Numbered from the stretch's first letter, positions 37,382 to 49,317 are shown. The stretch is 64,000 nt of DNA from Bubalus kerabau (GCF_029407905.1 NC_073626.1:106273982-106337981); one strand, 5' to 3'. Numbers and translations are program-made. Notes: generated by a model not told the origin, from the sequence alone.

Positions 37382-38115
37382 CATGATGAAAGTGAAAGAG
37401 GAGAGTGAAAAAGTTGGCTTAAAGCTCAACATTCAGAAAACGAAGATCATGGCATCTGGTCCCATCACTTCATGGGAAATAGATGGGGAAACAGTGGAAA
37501 CAGTGTCAGACTTTATTTTTGGGGGCTCAAAAATCACTGCAGATGGTGACTGCAGCCAGGAAATTAAAAGGCGCTTACTCCTTGGAAGGAAAGTTATGAC
37601 CAACCTAGATAGCATATTGAAAAGCAGAGACATTACTTTGCCAACAAAGGTCTGTCTAGTCAAGGGTATGGTTTTTCCAGTGGTCATGTATGGATGTGAG
37701 AGTTGGACTGTGAAGAAAGCTGAGTGCCGAAGAATTGATGCTTTTAAACTGTGGTGTTGGAGAAGACTCTTGAGAGTCCCCTGGACTGCAAGGAGATCCA
37801 ACCAGTCCATTCCAAAGATCAACCCTGGGATTTCTTTGGAAGGAATGATGCTAAAGCTGAAAACTGCAGTACTTTGGCCATCTGATGCGAAGAGTTGACT
37901 CATTGGAAAAGACTCTGATGCTGGGAGGGATTGGGGTCAGGAGGAGAAGGAGACGACAGAGGATGAGATGGCTGGATGGCATCACTGACTCGATGGACGT
38001 GTCTGAGTGAACTCCAGGAGTTGGTGATGGACAGGGAGGCCTGTTGTGCTGCGATTCATGGGGTCGCAAAGAGTCGGATACGACTGAGCGACTGAACTGA
38101 ACTGAACTGAACTGA
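37382..38115 (+). mobile_element. 5'-truncated BovB (RTE) LINE
   Basis: About 734 bp of the BovB 3' region in sense. The frame 37383-37898 reads the C-terminal RT part, with KLNIQKTKIMASGPITSW, KRRLLLGRKVMTNLDS and VMYGCESWTVKKAE, then stops and shifts. The 3' end is the (ACTGA)n tail at 38091-38115. No target duplication is obvious, which may reflect decay. It is not capable of retrotransposition. Confidence 0.95.
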
Positions 38116-38516
38116 TAAGTCTTAGGGGTTTTTTTTTTTTTTGTATTCTTTACAAAAAAACTTTGGAGATTTATCATATGACTTTTTAACTCTTATCTAT
38201 CTGTTATCTAATATCCTAATGATGTATAATAGCAGTCACGTCATCATTTTTCATTGGTGTAGTATTTAAAACTATTTAATGCTATTCTAATTTGTGAATT
38301 AATTTTATATTTTAAATAACACTTTGTAGTCTCTAGGGAAGGGATTATTAACTTTTTTTTTTTTGGGTAGGAGGAAACATATAAATTCTAGAGGCCTGGA
38401 GTTTAGTAAAGGAGAAAAAGCAAGAGAGAATTAATAGCAAGCACACTTAGGTTTAGTCTTCAGTTTTACATTCATAATTTCTTTTGTTCCTTACAAGCAA
38501 GTACTCTTCTTGTTTT

Positions 38517-38780
38517 AGTTGACAGATTATTTTTGATGTTGTTGTGTAACTCAGTCGTGACCGACTCTTGGTTACCACATGGACTGTAGCCCTGCTGGGT
38601 TCCTCTGTCCATGGGATTTTCCAGGCAGGAATACTGGAGTGGGTTGCCGTGCCCTCCTCCAAGGGATCTTCCTGGTCAAGGGATCGAACCTGCATCTCCT
38701 GCAAGTCCTGCATCTCCTGCAAGCATTGTAGGCAGATTCTTTTACCTCTGAGCCACTGGGGAAGACCACAGTTGACAGAT
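38517..38780 (-). repeat. Bov-tA SINE with 11-bp target duplication
   Basis: - strand Bov-tA (about 38528-38769) with an internal 18-bp tandem duplication around 38691-38723. AGTTGACAGAT flanks it at 38517-38527 and 38770-38780. Confidence 0.93.
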
Positions 38781-38835
38781 AGGGAAACTGAAACATAAAT
38801 CTATAGCTTGTCAAAGGTCCCATAGGCGGTCATTG
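38771..38835 (-). repeat. MIR fragment next to the Bov-tA
   Basis: GACAGATAGGGAAACTGAAAC then CTTGTCAAAGGTCCCATAGG is antisense MIR core. The Bov-tA target site lies at its edge. Confidence 0.6.
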
Positions 38836-40883
38836 GTGAAGCCCACCTCCACCCCCAGGCCATAGGGTTTGAGAAGTTTCCTGTTTTTCCACTCATCTGT
38901 ATTGCTTTCCACATCATTATGTCCTGTAATGGCTACAGTCTGTATGAGGGCCAGTCAGAACCAGAGATAGGATGGGGGTTGCAGAGAAGGTGACATTGGA
39001 ACTCTCTCTTGGAGAGTGGGCAAGGGTTCTTTTGCTGGTTTCATAAGGAGCAAGAGGGCATCTTCATCTGCAGGAATGCCCTGAGCCATGGTAGAGATTG
39101 CTTTTCGGAAAGGCAGTAATACCTCAAAGGTAGGGCTCAGGAGGCTCCTCTCCCAGGGTTTGGCACAAAGCTGCATGTGATTAGTTCAAAGTTAGAATCA
39201 AAATTCACACATTCTGAATTCCTTCCTGCCTTTTCAATACCCTCGCATCATAATTCTTTGTCCACTTATGTAAATAGTGAACTCTTGGACTGAATCCTAT
39301 AAAACACACTTCCTGAAGATACGGTTATTATGGTTTGTCCATTTCTTTTGCCCAGACTCTATTGGCCTTTATTTAAACATTCAGATTCTTTTCTAGTGTG
39401 TAATTTCAAGAATTAAGCTCTGAAACATTTATCTGTACCCACTATGTGTCTGGGTCCCAGGTAGCTTCTGAGTCCCAGGTAGGAACTTGCTTTCCAGGAG
39501 TTTTCATCCCACATTTTTATGACTAGGGTAAATGCATCATTACACATTGTTGTTTTGCCAAACTTGAAAAATTGATATTTGTATTCTGTGACTGTCCATA
39601 TGTAGCCATAATGGCCATTAAGACATGTCTTGTGTTTTTAAAATATTTCCAGTGCTTTATCTTGGTAATAAACAGAGAGATATTAAGTTTTCTTGAACAT
39701 AGATAAATCTTTGCATTCAACAGTTTGTAGTTGAATTGTAAAATGGAATTCATAAGAGAACTGATTGATATAGTGGTTGCTTACTGTAACAGTTTTCAGA
39801 TGCCATGGCATTTTTGCAGCATGTTCCAGACTTGAAGACAAACGAGAAAATAAAATAATAGTTGAAAACACTTGCAGCTGATATGAATGTTGAAGGATAG
39901 TAACACATTTCAAGTCATATAACATACCAGATTGTTAGGAGACAAACGTTGTTTTTAAAATATTAGTGCACTTACATCTCAGATCAATCTTGGATACTTT
40001 AAAATACTTTCAATTATGTATATACTAGCATTTGATGTATATGCATTGAAAACTGATATTTTAAAACTCACTAACTTTTACATGGAAAACACAATCTTAT
40101 CAGCATGGCAAATAGAATCTAACCTATTTAAAAACCTCAGTCAGTTATTTATCATAATGGGAACAAGACACTAGCCAAATAGAACTACAAAATTTATCAG
40201 TTGAACTTCAAGATTTTTGATAATCTCAAATGGTTTAATTGATTATTTTATGACTTTTAGAAGTCTTATGGTGCTTAAAAATTATGTATTGTGTGCTAAT
40301 TACTTTCAGAGATTGCACATTTTCATGTTCATCCCTATCTTTTCTAGGACAGATGTATGGGATGAGTATGGAAATTAAGAAAGAAGAAAATGGGGATCAA
40401 GTTGAAGAAAAGTAGAATGGTTTGAATTGAGAGATTCAGTCAGTGGAAAAAGGAAAAGAAGACTGATGGTTTCACTTGGTACTTCTGGTAGGGTAAAATT
40501 GAAGAGAGGAGAGGATGTGGGCTGTGTGGGTCAGGGGCTGGCTGATTTAATGACAGTGGAAATGCTGCTTACTGCCAGCGTGGGGACAGTGTGGGTGAAG
40601 AACAAGTCTCTAGCGCTGGGAGACAGGGTGGCAAACACTGCTGACTGAAGGGATGGAGGGAAGTCATGGGCTTTTATTCCTGAGCGTCAGGTGGAAGGGG
40701 TGTCTGTAAGAACTCATTTAAGCCCAGAAATGCCTGTGTGTACCAAGCTTCACTTTTTTCATACCCACTTACTGCTTCACAGGAAACTGAAAACTCTTCT
40801 AGGGTGTATTGCTAGTCCCTGGATGAACTCCAAAAAACACCTTCAAGAACATGTACATTCAAGAATGAACTTTGAAAGCAACC
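38836..40883. other. Repeat-poor intronic stretch
   Basis: No recognised repeat or gene. A G-rich but otherwise ordinary segment lies near 40420-40680. Confidence 0.5.
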
Positions 40884-41102
40884 CTGCATTTCCCTGGTGG
40901 CTCAGACGGTAAAGAATCTGCCTGCAATGTGGGGGATCCGGGTTTAATCCCTGGATCCCAAAGGTCCCCTGGAGAAGGAAATGGCAACCCACTCCAGTAC
41001 TCTTGACTGGGAAATCCCATGGACAGAGGAGCCTGGTAGGCTACATAAGGGATCCTAAAGAGTCAGACACGACTGAGCGACTCACACACACACTGCATTT
41101 CC
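40884..41102 (+). repeat. Bov-tA SINE with 10-bp target duplication
   Basis: Sense head CCCTGGTGGCTCAGACGGTAA, body GGAGAAGGAAATGGCAACCC, and tail ACTGAGCGACTCACACACAC. CTGCATTTCC flanks at 40884-40893 and 41093-41102. Confidence 0.94.
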
Positions 41103-41139
41103 TATAAGAGCCAGGCTTTTGTTCTGACCCTCTGCTCTC

Positions 41140-41255
41140 ATTTATAAGACTGTGGGCTGAATTTTCCCACCTGCAAAATGGGAACAATAATTTTTCCTTA
41201 CTAGCCTTATGGCATTGCAATTTAAATGAAAGGGCTTTGTAAACCCTGAAGTGGT
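41140..41255 (+). repeat. MIR fragment
   Basis: TTTTCCCACCTGCAAAATGGG, then TATGGCATTGCAATTTAAATG resembles the second half of a sense MIR. Confidence 0.6.
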
Positions 41256-42637
41256 GAACCAGAAGAGTGGTATTATGATGATACTAAAAAATCAGAGCTG
41301 GGTCACCTGAGAAAATATCCATTTGTTTATATTTCTCTATACCCTCTTTTTCTGTTTGTTTGTTTTTGCAGAGGTGGGTGGAACAATAAAAATAATTCAG
41401 TTTTAGCTCCCTAGAACTCCTTTCTGAGAGACAAGACATGAAAATCCAGTGGTCTTTGAAGGCATTATGTGTGCACGTCGTTTGTCTACAGACACCATGG
41501 TGTCTATTACACTATGTACATGCTCCACTTTTAACACGGGCACAGATTATAGATCTATATACAAATAGAGGAACACGTTTAGAAGGGTATACATGGAAAC
41601 ATTACCTATGGCTTCATCTGGATGGTGGGATTAGGGTGATTAAAAATTGGTTTTCTTTCTGGTTTGTTTGTTCATATTTTCTAGATTGTCACTAGTTGTA
41701 GACATGCATGTGTAACACACATACACATACATACACACATACAAAGTTGTAAAATTTCATGTTCAAATTTTACTCTGGCTACTTAGTTTGCTTCGCTTGC
41801 TGGGTTAAGGTTGACTAATATATACATATGTAAATACAGAATTTACTATTTTTAAAACATTTACTGGAAGACAGAAAAACACCTGGCAGAAACTGGTAGC
41901 ACCATGGGACATTATGTGATATGCATTTATGTAAAGGAAGCTGTGTCTTACATGGATAGATCTGACTCATTTGATTGACCTGCTACTCATACTCCTAATT
42001 GCACACTGTTCTGGACAGTGTCTCTTGGGAGATTTCTACTCCAGTGCTTAGTGGTAGGTCCTATAAATAACAGGTTTGCAGGTTAACCCTTTGTATTTCC
42101 CTGCTATCTCCAGCAAAAGGTCTCTCTGAATACCATTGACTTGTATTTATTGCTAAACTTTTGCTCAACTCTGACCATGCAATCTAGCACCACACAGATC
42201 CCAGTGAGAGGCATCATGGCCTCTCAATTATGACGCTTCTATGACAGAGATGACAAATAAGACATAAAAATGCCACGGAAAGGAATGGCGCAGGTGAGAA
42301 ATGATCGATCCTGTGTTTCTGTTGTTTTCATCATTTCTTCCCAGTGGCATTGCCATTGAGCATTTTGAACAGAGTGGACCAAAAAGTGGTAAGAAAAAAC
42401 AGTGGAATGTTAGGTGACCAGAGTAGTGAGCTCTGTGAAACCAGATGGCCTGGTGTAGCACCTCAGTCTTCCACTGGACAAACTGGCCTTGGCCTGTATT
42501 TAGTAGGAAGTGTGAAAAAGGGAGAAATGATGCGCGAGGTAACTTTTGGGGAAGAAACCCTGGTGGGAAAGACAAATCCTGATTGGTTTTATAGACATTA
42601 GAAATTGGCCAACTGCCATATAAATTTGTGTGCAACT
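41256..42637. other. Intronic stretch with overlapping open frames but no recognised gene
   Basis: Open frames of 85 codons (+, 42344-42601) and 135 codons (-, 42635-42228) overlap here. Neither shows a motif, domain or codon pattern that I recognise, and the - frame runs on next to a SINE. Probably non-coding. Confidence 0.4.
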
Positions 42638-42962
42638 TTGTACAATCTTGGGCTTCCCTGATAGCTCAGTTGGTAAAGAATCCACCTGCAATGCAGGAGA
42701 CAGTTCAGTTTCTGGGTCAGGAAGATCTGCTGGAGAAGGAATAGGCTACACAATCCAATATTCTTGGGCTTCCCTTGTGGCTCAGTTAGTAAAGAATCCA
42801 CTTGCAATGTGGGAGATCTAGGTTCGATCCCTGGGTTAGAAAGATCCCTGGAGAAGGGAACAGCTATCCACTCCAGTGTTCTGGCCTGGAGAACTCCATA
42901 GACTATTCCATGAGGTGGCAAAGAGTCGGACACGACTGAGTGACTTTCACTTGTACGGTCTT
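42638..42962 (+). repeat. Double-headed Bov-tA SINE
   Basis: Same architecture as 25938-26272. Heads GCTTCCCTGATAGCTCAGTTGG (about 42652) and GCTTCCCTTGTGGCTCAGTTAG (about 42769) are separated at CAATCCAATATTCTTGG, then one body ends GACACGACTGAGTGACTTTC. Flanks TTGTACAATCTT (42638-42649) and TTGTACGGTCTT (42951-42962) are a 12-bp target duplication with two mismatches. Confidence 0.88.
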
Positions 42963-44260
42963 AAGCCTTGCTTAAATTTAGCCTAAGCCTTTTCACTTTG
43001 ACTCACTAAGAAGGAAGCAAGCATGATAGAATTTTCAGATTGTTCAAACTGCTTTGAGTCCCGATGACTGGTCCTGCCTTAACACATGTCTGCAGTATGT
43101 TCAGATGTGTTTTCATTCAGAGACCTTAGGGAAATGAGTCCCATTTCACTTACCTATCACCTAGTTGCTCAGCTAAGCTTTGTTCTAGTAACACTTCGGC
43201 TATGCAGTATCTTAGAAGGATATTTAAGCTGGAATCTAAGGGAGACCATTTTTTTGGTTGTTTGTGTTTTGTAGTGTTGGGTGCTATTCATGTGCATACA
43301 ACACATTCCCATAAAACTCACATTTTGTATTTACGGAGAAATTTCTCTTGAGAGTTTAGGTCTTGTAAAACATTCTTGTTCTACAGCATGAACGAATTAT
43401 TATACTCAGGGGTATTGAAAGTGAAGTGTACTGAAGAAAAGAATTTTTTCATTAAAATGCAGTTTATATTGATAAAACAGATTACTAGCATTTGATGAAA
43501 TGTGAAACTTGGAGCTCCTCATATCACTAAATCGCCAGTCAGTTTATTTTGGCAAGCGGAGCCAGAATGTAACATACAGGGGGCCAGGCGTTTTTACCTG
43601 TTAGCATTGTCTTCGACTAAATTGTCTTTTGGTAAAGTACTTTGAAAAACTATATGGTATCTGTGCCTTGATCAGCAGGCTGTGGTAACTAGGATTATTA
43701 GAAAATAAAAGCTGTTGTGTTATCAGTTTGGGCACATTTATCAATCAGTATTTTAAACATTGAAAAGTGGTAATTTAATAGGGAATGACCCTGTTGGCAG
43801 GAAGTTCTAATGACAGATGATGGAAACTCATTTATTACAAAGGGGCTCTGCTTGGACTTCTTACCTTTCTCTGTATTGTGGCTCTTGCTTTCCAAGTCTG
43901 GGATGTGAGAAGCCACAAAGGAAACCACTCCCAAGGAGAGAAGAACATTAACACTTTAGGAGCACACATTTTTGAAGTTGCTGCTGTAGGTGGATAAGTC
44001 CCAGTTTAAAACACAGGTGAGATTGTTAGGAATGTGTCGTATTCTTTCTATGTAGATTTTTGTACAGGAGAAAATTAGGTAGATAAAATGTTAAATAAAG
44101 TACAGGCAGAAGTGATTTAGAAATTATTAGCATCATGAGAAAAGCAAACATTTGATAAGTCTTCTGTTACTAAAATAGCTCTCCCCCTATAATTAATGCA
44201 TCATTTCTCTCTCTGACTGCTTAGAAATTTGTTTTGTCTTTAGCTTTCAGAATTCTGGCT

Positions 44261-44503
44261 ATGATGTGTCTTGTGCTCAGTTGCTTCAGTCATGTCTGAT
44301 TCTTTGCGACCCCATGGACTGTAGCCTGCCAGGCTCCTTGTGTCTATGGAATTTTCCAGGCAAGAATGCTGGAGTGGATTGCCATTTCCTTCTCTAGGGT
44401 ATCTTTCCAACGCAGGGATTAAACCCACATCTTTTATGTCTCCTGCATTGGCAGGTGGGTTCTTTACCACTAGCACCACCTGGGAAGTCCCATGATGTGT
44501 CTT
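44261..44503 (-). repeat. Bov-tA SINE with 12-bp target duplication
   Basis: - strand Bov-tA (44273-44491) ending CACCACCTGGGAAGTCCC. ATGATGTGTCTT flanks at 44261-44272 and 44492-44503. Confidence 0.94.
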
Positions 44504-44925
44504 AGTGTGGATTTTTAAGGGTTTGGTCAGCTTGAACCTGTAGGTTTATGTTTTTTTGTCAAATTTGGGAAATTTTCAGTGATTATTTCTTTGAATATTT
44601 TTTTTCAACCTTGCCCTCTTTTCTTCTTCTCACAAATGTTAGAACTTTTGTCATAGTCCCATGGATTCCTAAAGCTCTGTTAATTTTTGCCCCACTCTAT
44701 TTTTCTCTTTTGTTCAGATTGGCTGATTTATATTGTTTCCTCTTCAAGTTCATTGATTGTTTCCTCTGTCTCCCCTACATTCTGCAGTTGAGCTCATTCA
44801 TTGGGTGTATTCTGTTTTCAGTTCTAAAATTTCTATTTATGTCTTCTATTTTTTTTCTTTTTTTGCTCTTCCTTCCCTTCGTCTTCTTTTCCCAAAACTT
44901 TGTTTCACTTGTTTTAAATGCATTT

Positions 44926-45229
44926 ATAATTGCCAGTTTGGAGTGGCAATGGCACCCCACTCCAGTACTCTTGCCTGGAAAACCCCATTGATGGAGGAGC
45001 CTGGTAGGCTATAGTCCATGGGGTCGCTAAGAGTCGGACACGACAGAGCGACTTCACTTTCGCTTTTCACTTTCATACATTGGAGAAGGAAATGGCAACC
45101 CCCTCCAGTGTTCTTGCCTGGAGAATCCCAGGGATGGAGAAGCCTGGTGGGCTGCCGTCTATGGGGTCGCACAGAGTCGGACACGACTGAAGCGACTTAG
45201 CAGCAGCCGCAGCAGCATAATTGTCAGTT
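44926..45229 (+). repeat. BOV-A2 SINE with 13-bp target duplication
   Basis: Full dimer (about 44939-45216) ending in a (CAG)n-like tail with one CCG. Flanks are ATAATTGCCAGTT (44926-44938) and ATAATTGTCAGTT (45217-45229), with one mismatch. Confidence 0.94.
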
Positions 45230-45802
45230 GGATCATCATTTTTATGCTGGCTGTTTTAAATCTCTGTCATCTCAGCTGGCATCTATTTATTATCTTTACT
45301 TATTTGATTTGAGATATCCTGGTTCTTGGTATGATGAGTAGTTTTCCATTGAAACCTGGACACGTGGGGTCTTGTATTATTAGGTTCTGAATCTTATTTA
45401 AATCCTGTGTTTTTGCAGGCTCCTCTGACATTACTCTGGTGGGTGATGGAGATGCCGCCTCATGACTGTGAGGTGGGGATGGAAGTTCAGGTTCTCTACT
45501 CAGCCTTCATTGACCAGGGTCAAGGGCAGGCTCCTTGTGAACTTATCTCCATGGCACTATGGGTAGAGTCATGGTTCTCCATATGTCGCTTATGACACCA
45601 TCCCAGCAGGTTAAGATTGATGTCCCAGTTCCCTATCTATGCCTTCTCTGACATCACTAGAGGTGGAGTGTGGGGAGTAGGTTGTTATAACCAGCCAAGG
45701 TGAAAAATCTAGGTTTTCAACTCGGTCTTTGCTGGCAGGTGTGAAGCTGTAGTTTTTACTGTGGTATTTGTCTGGAGTAGAATGGTTATTGTCTAAAAGT
45801 TT

Positions 45803-45871
45803 TCACTTTGTTGTACAGCAGAAACTAACAAAACATTGTAAAGAAATTATACTCTAATAGGAAAAAAAAAT
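45803..45871 (+). mobile_element. Severely 5'-truncated ruminant L1 3' end
   Basis: CACTTTGTTGTACAGCAGAAAC and AACATTGTAAAGAAATTATAC, followed by an A run at 45862-45870, is the end of the ruminant L1 3' UTR. AGTTTTC on both sides may be a short target duplication. Confidence 0.75.
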
Positions 45872-45984
45872 TAGTTTTCTGTCTTACTAGGTTGCCCCTT
45901 TTCTGGTCATTTGGATACAGAGAATAGGCTTTTCGTGAGGCTCTTGAGGCCCATTGATGTTTCCAGACCTCTGGCTTCCCCAGT

Positions 45985-46137
45985 ATCCAATCTGGGCTGC
46001 TGCTGCTAAGTCACCTCAGTCATGTCCGACTCTGTGCGACCCCATAGACGGCAGCCCACCAGGCTCCCCTATCCCTGGAATTCTCCAGGCAAGAACACTG
46101 GAGTGGGTTGCCATTTCCTTCTCCAATCCAATCTAGG
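45985..46137 (-). repeat. Half BOV-A2 (single unit) with 12-bp target duplication
   Basis: One BOV-A2 unit (about 45997-46125) starting with (CTG)n and ending in TTCCTTCTCCA. Flanks are ATCCAATCTGGG (45985-45996) and ATCCAATCTAGG (46126-46137). Confidence 0.9.
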
Positions 46138-46548
46138 TTATATCAGTCAAAAACAAAACAAAACTAAACCAGGAGCTCACCTTGGTATTATTCCTTAGGT
46201 TCTAGGTTCTCTGACCAGTCTGCCTTCTCTCTACTTTTCAGAATCTTCCTGTTTGTTGTACATGTACTGTCTAGTATTTTCAATTGTACCTACCAGTAAG
46301 AATATGGAAAAAATATGTCAGTATCATTTCCCACAAATAGATTCTTTAGTTGGAGATTTTGGTAACTATGTCTCAAAATATAGCAGAGGTTCTAGATATT
46401 GGATTCATCTGTTAAATTGCTTATTATTCTGAACTGGAAAGCCTTGTCCAAGAGTCCTATGGATTTCAATTTGGTTTAAGACTATACCAATGTAATGTTA
46501 ATACTTTCTGGGGATAAAGAACCAATTTGGTTATTTCCTATTTAAACA

Positions 46549-46789
46549 TAATTGACAAATTGTTGTTGTTTAGTTGCTAAGTCATGACTGATGGACTCTT
46601 TTGCAACCCCATTGACTGTAGCCCACCATACTCTTCTGTCCATGGGATTTCCCAAGCAAGAATACTAGAATGGGTTGCCAGTTCCTTCTTTAGCGGATCT
46701 TCCTGACCAAGGGTTCAAACCTGTGTCTCTTGCATTGCAGGTGGATTCTTTACCACTGAGCCACCAGGGAAGTCCATTAATTGACAAAT
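46549..46789 (-). repeat. Bov-tA SINE with 12-bp target duplication
   Basis: - strand Bov-tA (46561-46777) with a short (TTG)n start and an end GAGCCACCAGGGAAGTCC. TAATTGACAAAT flanks at 46549-46560 and 46778-46789. Confidence 0.94.
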
Positions 46790-46792
46790 AGT

Positions 46793-46972
46793 AATTTGCC
46801 TACAATATGGGGGACCCACATTGATCCCTGGGTCAGGAAGATCCCCTGGAGAAAGGAATGGCTACCCACTCCAGTATTCTTGCGTAGATAATTCCATGGA
46901 CAGAGGAGCTTGGTGGGCTATAGTCCACGGGGTCGCAAAGTGTCAAACACGACTGAGCGACTAAGGCACACA
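46793..46972 (+). repeat. Bov-tA SINE, head-truncated
   Basis: It starts inside the tRNA-like head (TTTGCCTACAATATGGGGG), continues through GATCCCCTGGAGAAAGGAATGG, and ends CACGACTGAGCGACTAAGG. Confidence 0.88.
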
Positions 46973-46978
46973 CCCTCA

Positions 46979-47214
46979 GGCTTTTGATGGGCTTCCCAGG
47001 TGGTGCTAGTGGTAAAGAACCCACCTGCCAATATAAGAGACATAAAGGGCGTGGGTTCAATCCCTGGGTCAGGAAGATCCCCTGGAGAAGGAATTGGCAA
47101 CCCACTCCAATGCCCTTGTCTGGAGAATCCCACGGACAAAGGAGCATAGTGGGCTACAGCTCATAGGGTCACAGAGTCAGACATGACTGAAGTGGCACGC
47201 ATGCAAGCTTTTGA
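46979..47214 (+). repeat. Bov-tA SINE
   Basis: Sense head GGGCTTCCCAGGTGGTGC at 46989, body and tail to about 47203. GGCTTTTGAT before and AGCTTTTGAT after suggest a short target duplication. It is the third Bov-tA in 650 bp. Confidence 0.9.
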
Positions 47215-47513
47215 TACGTAGATCTGTTTAAGACTGAAAGTGTTTTTACAACCAGAGTAAAATATTTTCTTCTTTACTGATGAACATTTGGATAACTTGG
47301 AAAATATGCTTCATTACTGTTTGCTTATTGATACTTACCACTCTGAAAATATTTCATTGTTTCAAAACATTCTAAGCATCTGAATTATTTCTTGTGAATT
47401 GTGAGTAGAGTTCATGGGAACTAGATGGGAGTAATCCTTCTGTCCTGGATTATGATAATAGAGGTCCAGCTATGTGACATGCTGGGAAATCTCAGTGGAA
47501 AGATAGAAGACTC

Positions 47514-47541
47514 CGTGTGTGTGTGTGTGTGTGTGTGTGTA
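47514..47541. repeat. (GT)n microsatellite
   Basis: Pure GT dinucleotide run. Confidence 0.97.
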
Positions 47542-49260
47542 TTTGTATATGAAAGTCGAGGATGGTAAATGCCGGCCTGCCCAGAGAATGTTCAGCAGTC
47601 TGAATCACCAAGTTCCAGGGACACAGGGAGCTCACATCTGCCCTGAGAGGCTGTATGAGTGTCCATGTGTCAGTGCTCAGAAGAAGTGCGTCCAACCAAA
47701 TTCACATAAGGTGTGTTAGAAGCAAAGTCAGTCCTGAAAAAGTGAGATCAGAAGAACCAGATGTGGACATTAATGCCACCACCACCTGGCCTGTGTTTGA
47801 GGGACTGATTACCACTGCAGTCCTATGTGGAAATGAGTTGAGACCTGAGATTCATAGAAAAGGCCTGTTGGATGGACAGGCCAAAGAGGTACAAGCTTGG
47901 TGAAATCAGAGGGACAAAGGCGGTCAGATAGTTGTAGCCAGGGCATCCCCTCTCATGGGCATGCCCTAGATGTGGGAGTTGAAACTTCCTTCTAGACCCT
48001 CTTTCACTCCCTAAATGCTAGTCATCTGGGCTGTCTGTCGTTCCGGATCTGACAGGCTCTTAGTACCAACACTGAGATGAGTAGGTCAGAGAGGCCTCAC
48101 ATTCATGCCCAGAATCAATTTGGCACATCAGCAGAGTAGGGTGGAGGAACTGCCCTTGGCTGATTTTCTTTTGCTTTTTAGCACTTTCCCTATACTTTTA
48201 GAGCCAAAAGACAAGTAGGAAATTTAGGGAATTTTCTTAATGTAAGAAATCGTTCCCCTGGGAATCCAGGCAATTGTCCTCTTTTCTTAAGAATGTGGGT
48301 TCATTGGAAAGGCCCTGATGTGAGAGACTTAAGATCAAGTGCCAGAAGAAGACTTAAATTAGGAATAATATGGTAAGTCCTGCTGCCTCGCAGAATTGTT
48401 TTGAGTGAAAATATAGTGAAAAAAGTTTGAGTGCCATGTGACATCTCATAATGTAATATTTCATTATATATGTGTACCAATATAAATGCTTCTTGTTGTC
48501 TAATTTTTCTCTTCTGTTAGGTGGGGGAAAATGACTCTTCCTTTGTAGGAAAATGAGTGGAGTAGAACAAGTTCTTGGACACTGGACAGTCTCATCCTGT
48601 AGTTTTAATAAAACTTAATTGATCATTAGTTGTATAATTTTTGGACAGTGACAAAAGATACATTTTTATTTTCCTTCAGATTATCCATTTCTAAACTCTT
48701 ACTACTGATTGAGTTTCAGCCGCTCAGGTGGTTTTTGTTTTGTTTTGTTTTTCCGGTAGCTGTAAATATCCTTTGCTGGTGGTGGTGTCCTTATAACTAA
48801 GAGGGAACTTAGTTTGCTGTAGCCTTCACTAACTTGATTGTGCTGAAGCAGTATTGGCCAGAATTCAAAACATTGTTAAACAAGTAGAATTTTCCTGCTG
48901 TGGACTTTAGCCTCTTGCTATCATTCGAATATGTTGGGTGGAACCCTAATACCTAGGCACCGAGAAGGCGCTTAGGAATTCTTTGTTGTGTGCATGTGGG
49001 CTTGGATTACTGGATACCTATTGTGCTTTGACTCAGGCTCACTTTGTGGTGCTCTCTCTTTAGCTCCAGAGGCCCCTCTGCTGCCAGAATTTATGTTTTA
49101 TTATATTCCCAAGGTCTCCATCTATTAACAAATTTGTGACTTGTTACCTAATAAGCTAGTCTATGTTAACCTGTTGTGGCTACTGCTGGGCCTATCAGAA
49201 ATGTGTTATAAGGAGTGTATAAGTAAGTACTCAGTAAGTACTCAGTAACTGTTAGCTGCT

Positions 49261-49317
49261 ATCATCATTACCATCCTCATCTTTATCATCATCATCACAT
49301 CATCATTATCATCATCC
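49261..49317. repeat. (ATC)n imperfect microsatellite
   Basis: ATCATCATTACCATCCTC and later ATCATCATCATCACATC units form an imperfect trinucleotide repeat. Confidence 0.9.

Larger units (their letters stand above)
44225..46310 (-). mobile_element. Old L1 (L1M-type) non-coding region, mosaic
   Basis: The sequence around 44505-44930 and 45232-45960 follows an old mammalian L1 pattern that I recognise, including GATTATTTCTTTGAATATTT, TTGTTCAGATTGGCTGATTT, TTCAGTTCTAAAATTTCTATTT, ATCCTGGTTCTTGGTATGATG and TTGAAACCTGGACACG. It continues after 46138. Younger elements have landed in it: Bov-tA (44273-44491), BOV-A2 (44939-45216), a ruminant L1 tail (45803-45871) and half a BOV-A2 (45997-46125). The strand is inferred from similarity to antisense L1 text and is less certain than the L1 call. 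Confidence 0.6.

Noticed and set aside
37383..37898. 171-codon reverse transcriptase-like frame
   Set aside because: A 5'-truncated BovB remnant, reported as a mobile element and not as a gene.
42228..42635. 135-codon - strand open frame and an overlapping 85-codon + strand frame
   Set aside because: No recognisable domain, no splice context and no start signal. Overlapping open frames on both strands in a low-stop stretch are expected by chance.
44548..44991. 147-codon hydrophobic + strand open frame resembling a membrane protein
   Set aside because: It is T-rich antisense L1 sequence ending in a BOV-A2; Phe/Leu richness comes from base composition.
47550..47900. GC-richer stretch considered as a possible exon or processed pseudogene
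   Set aside because: No recognisable protein, no poly-A, no flanking duplication and no good splice pair found by eye.
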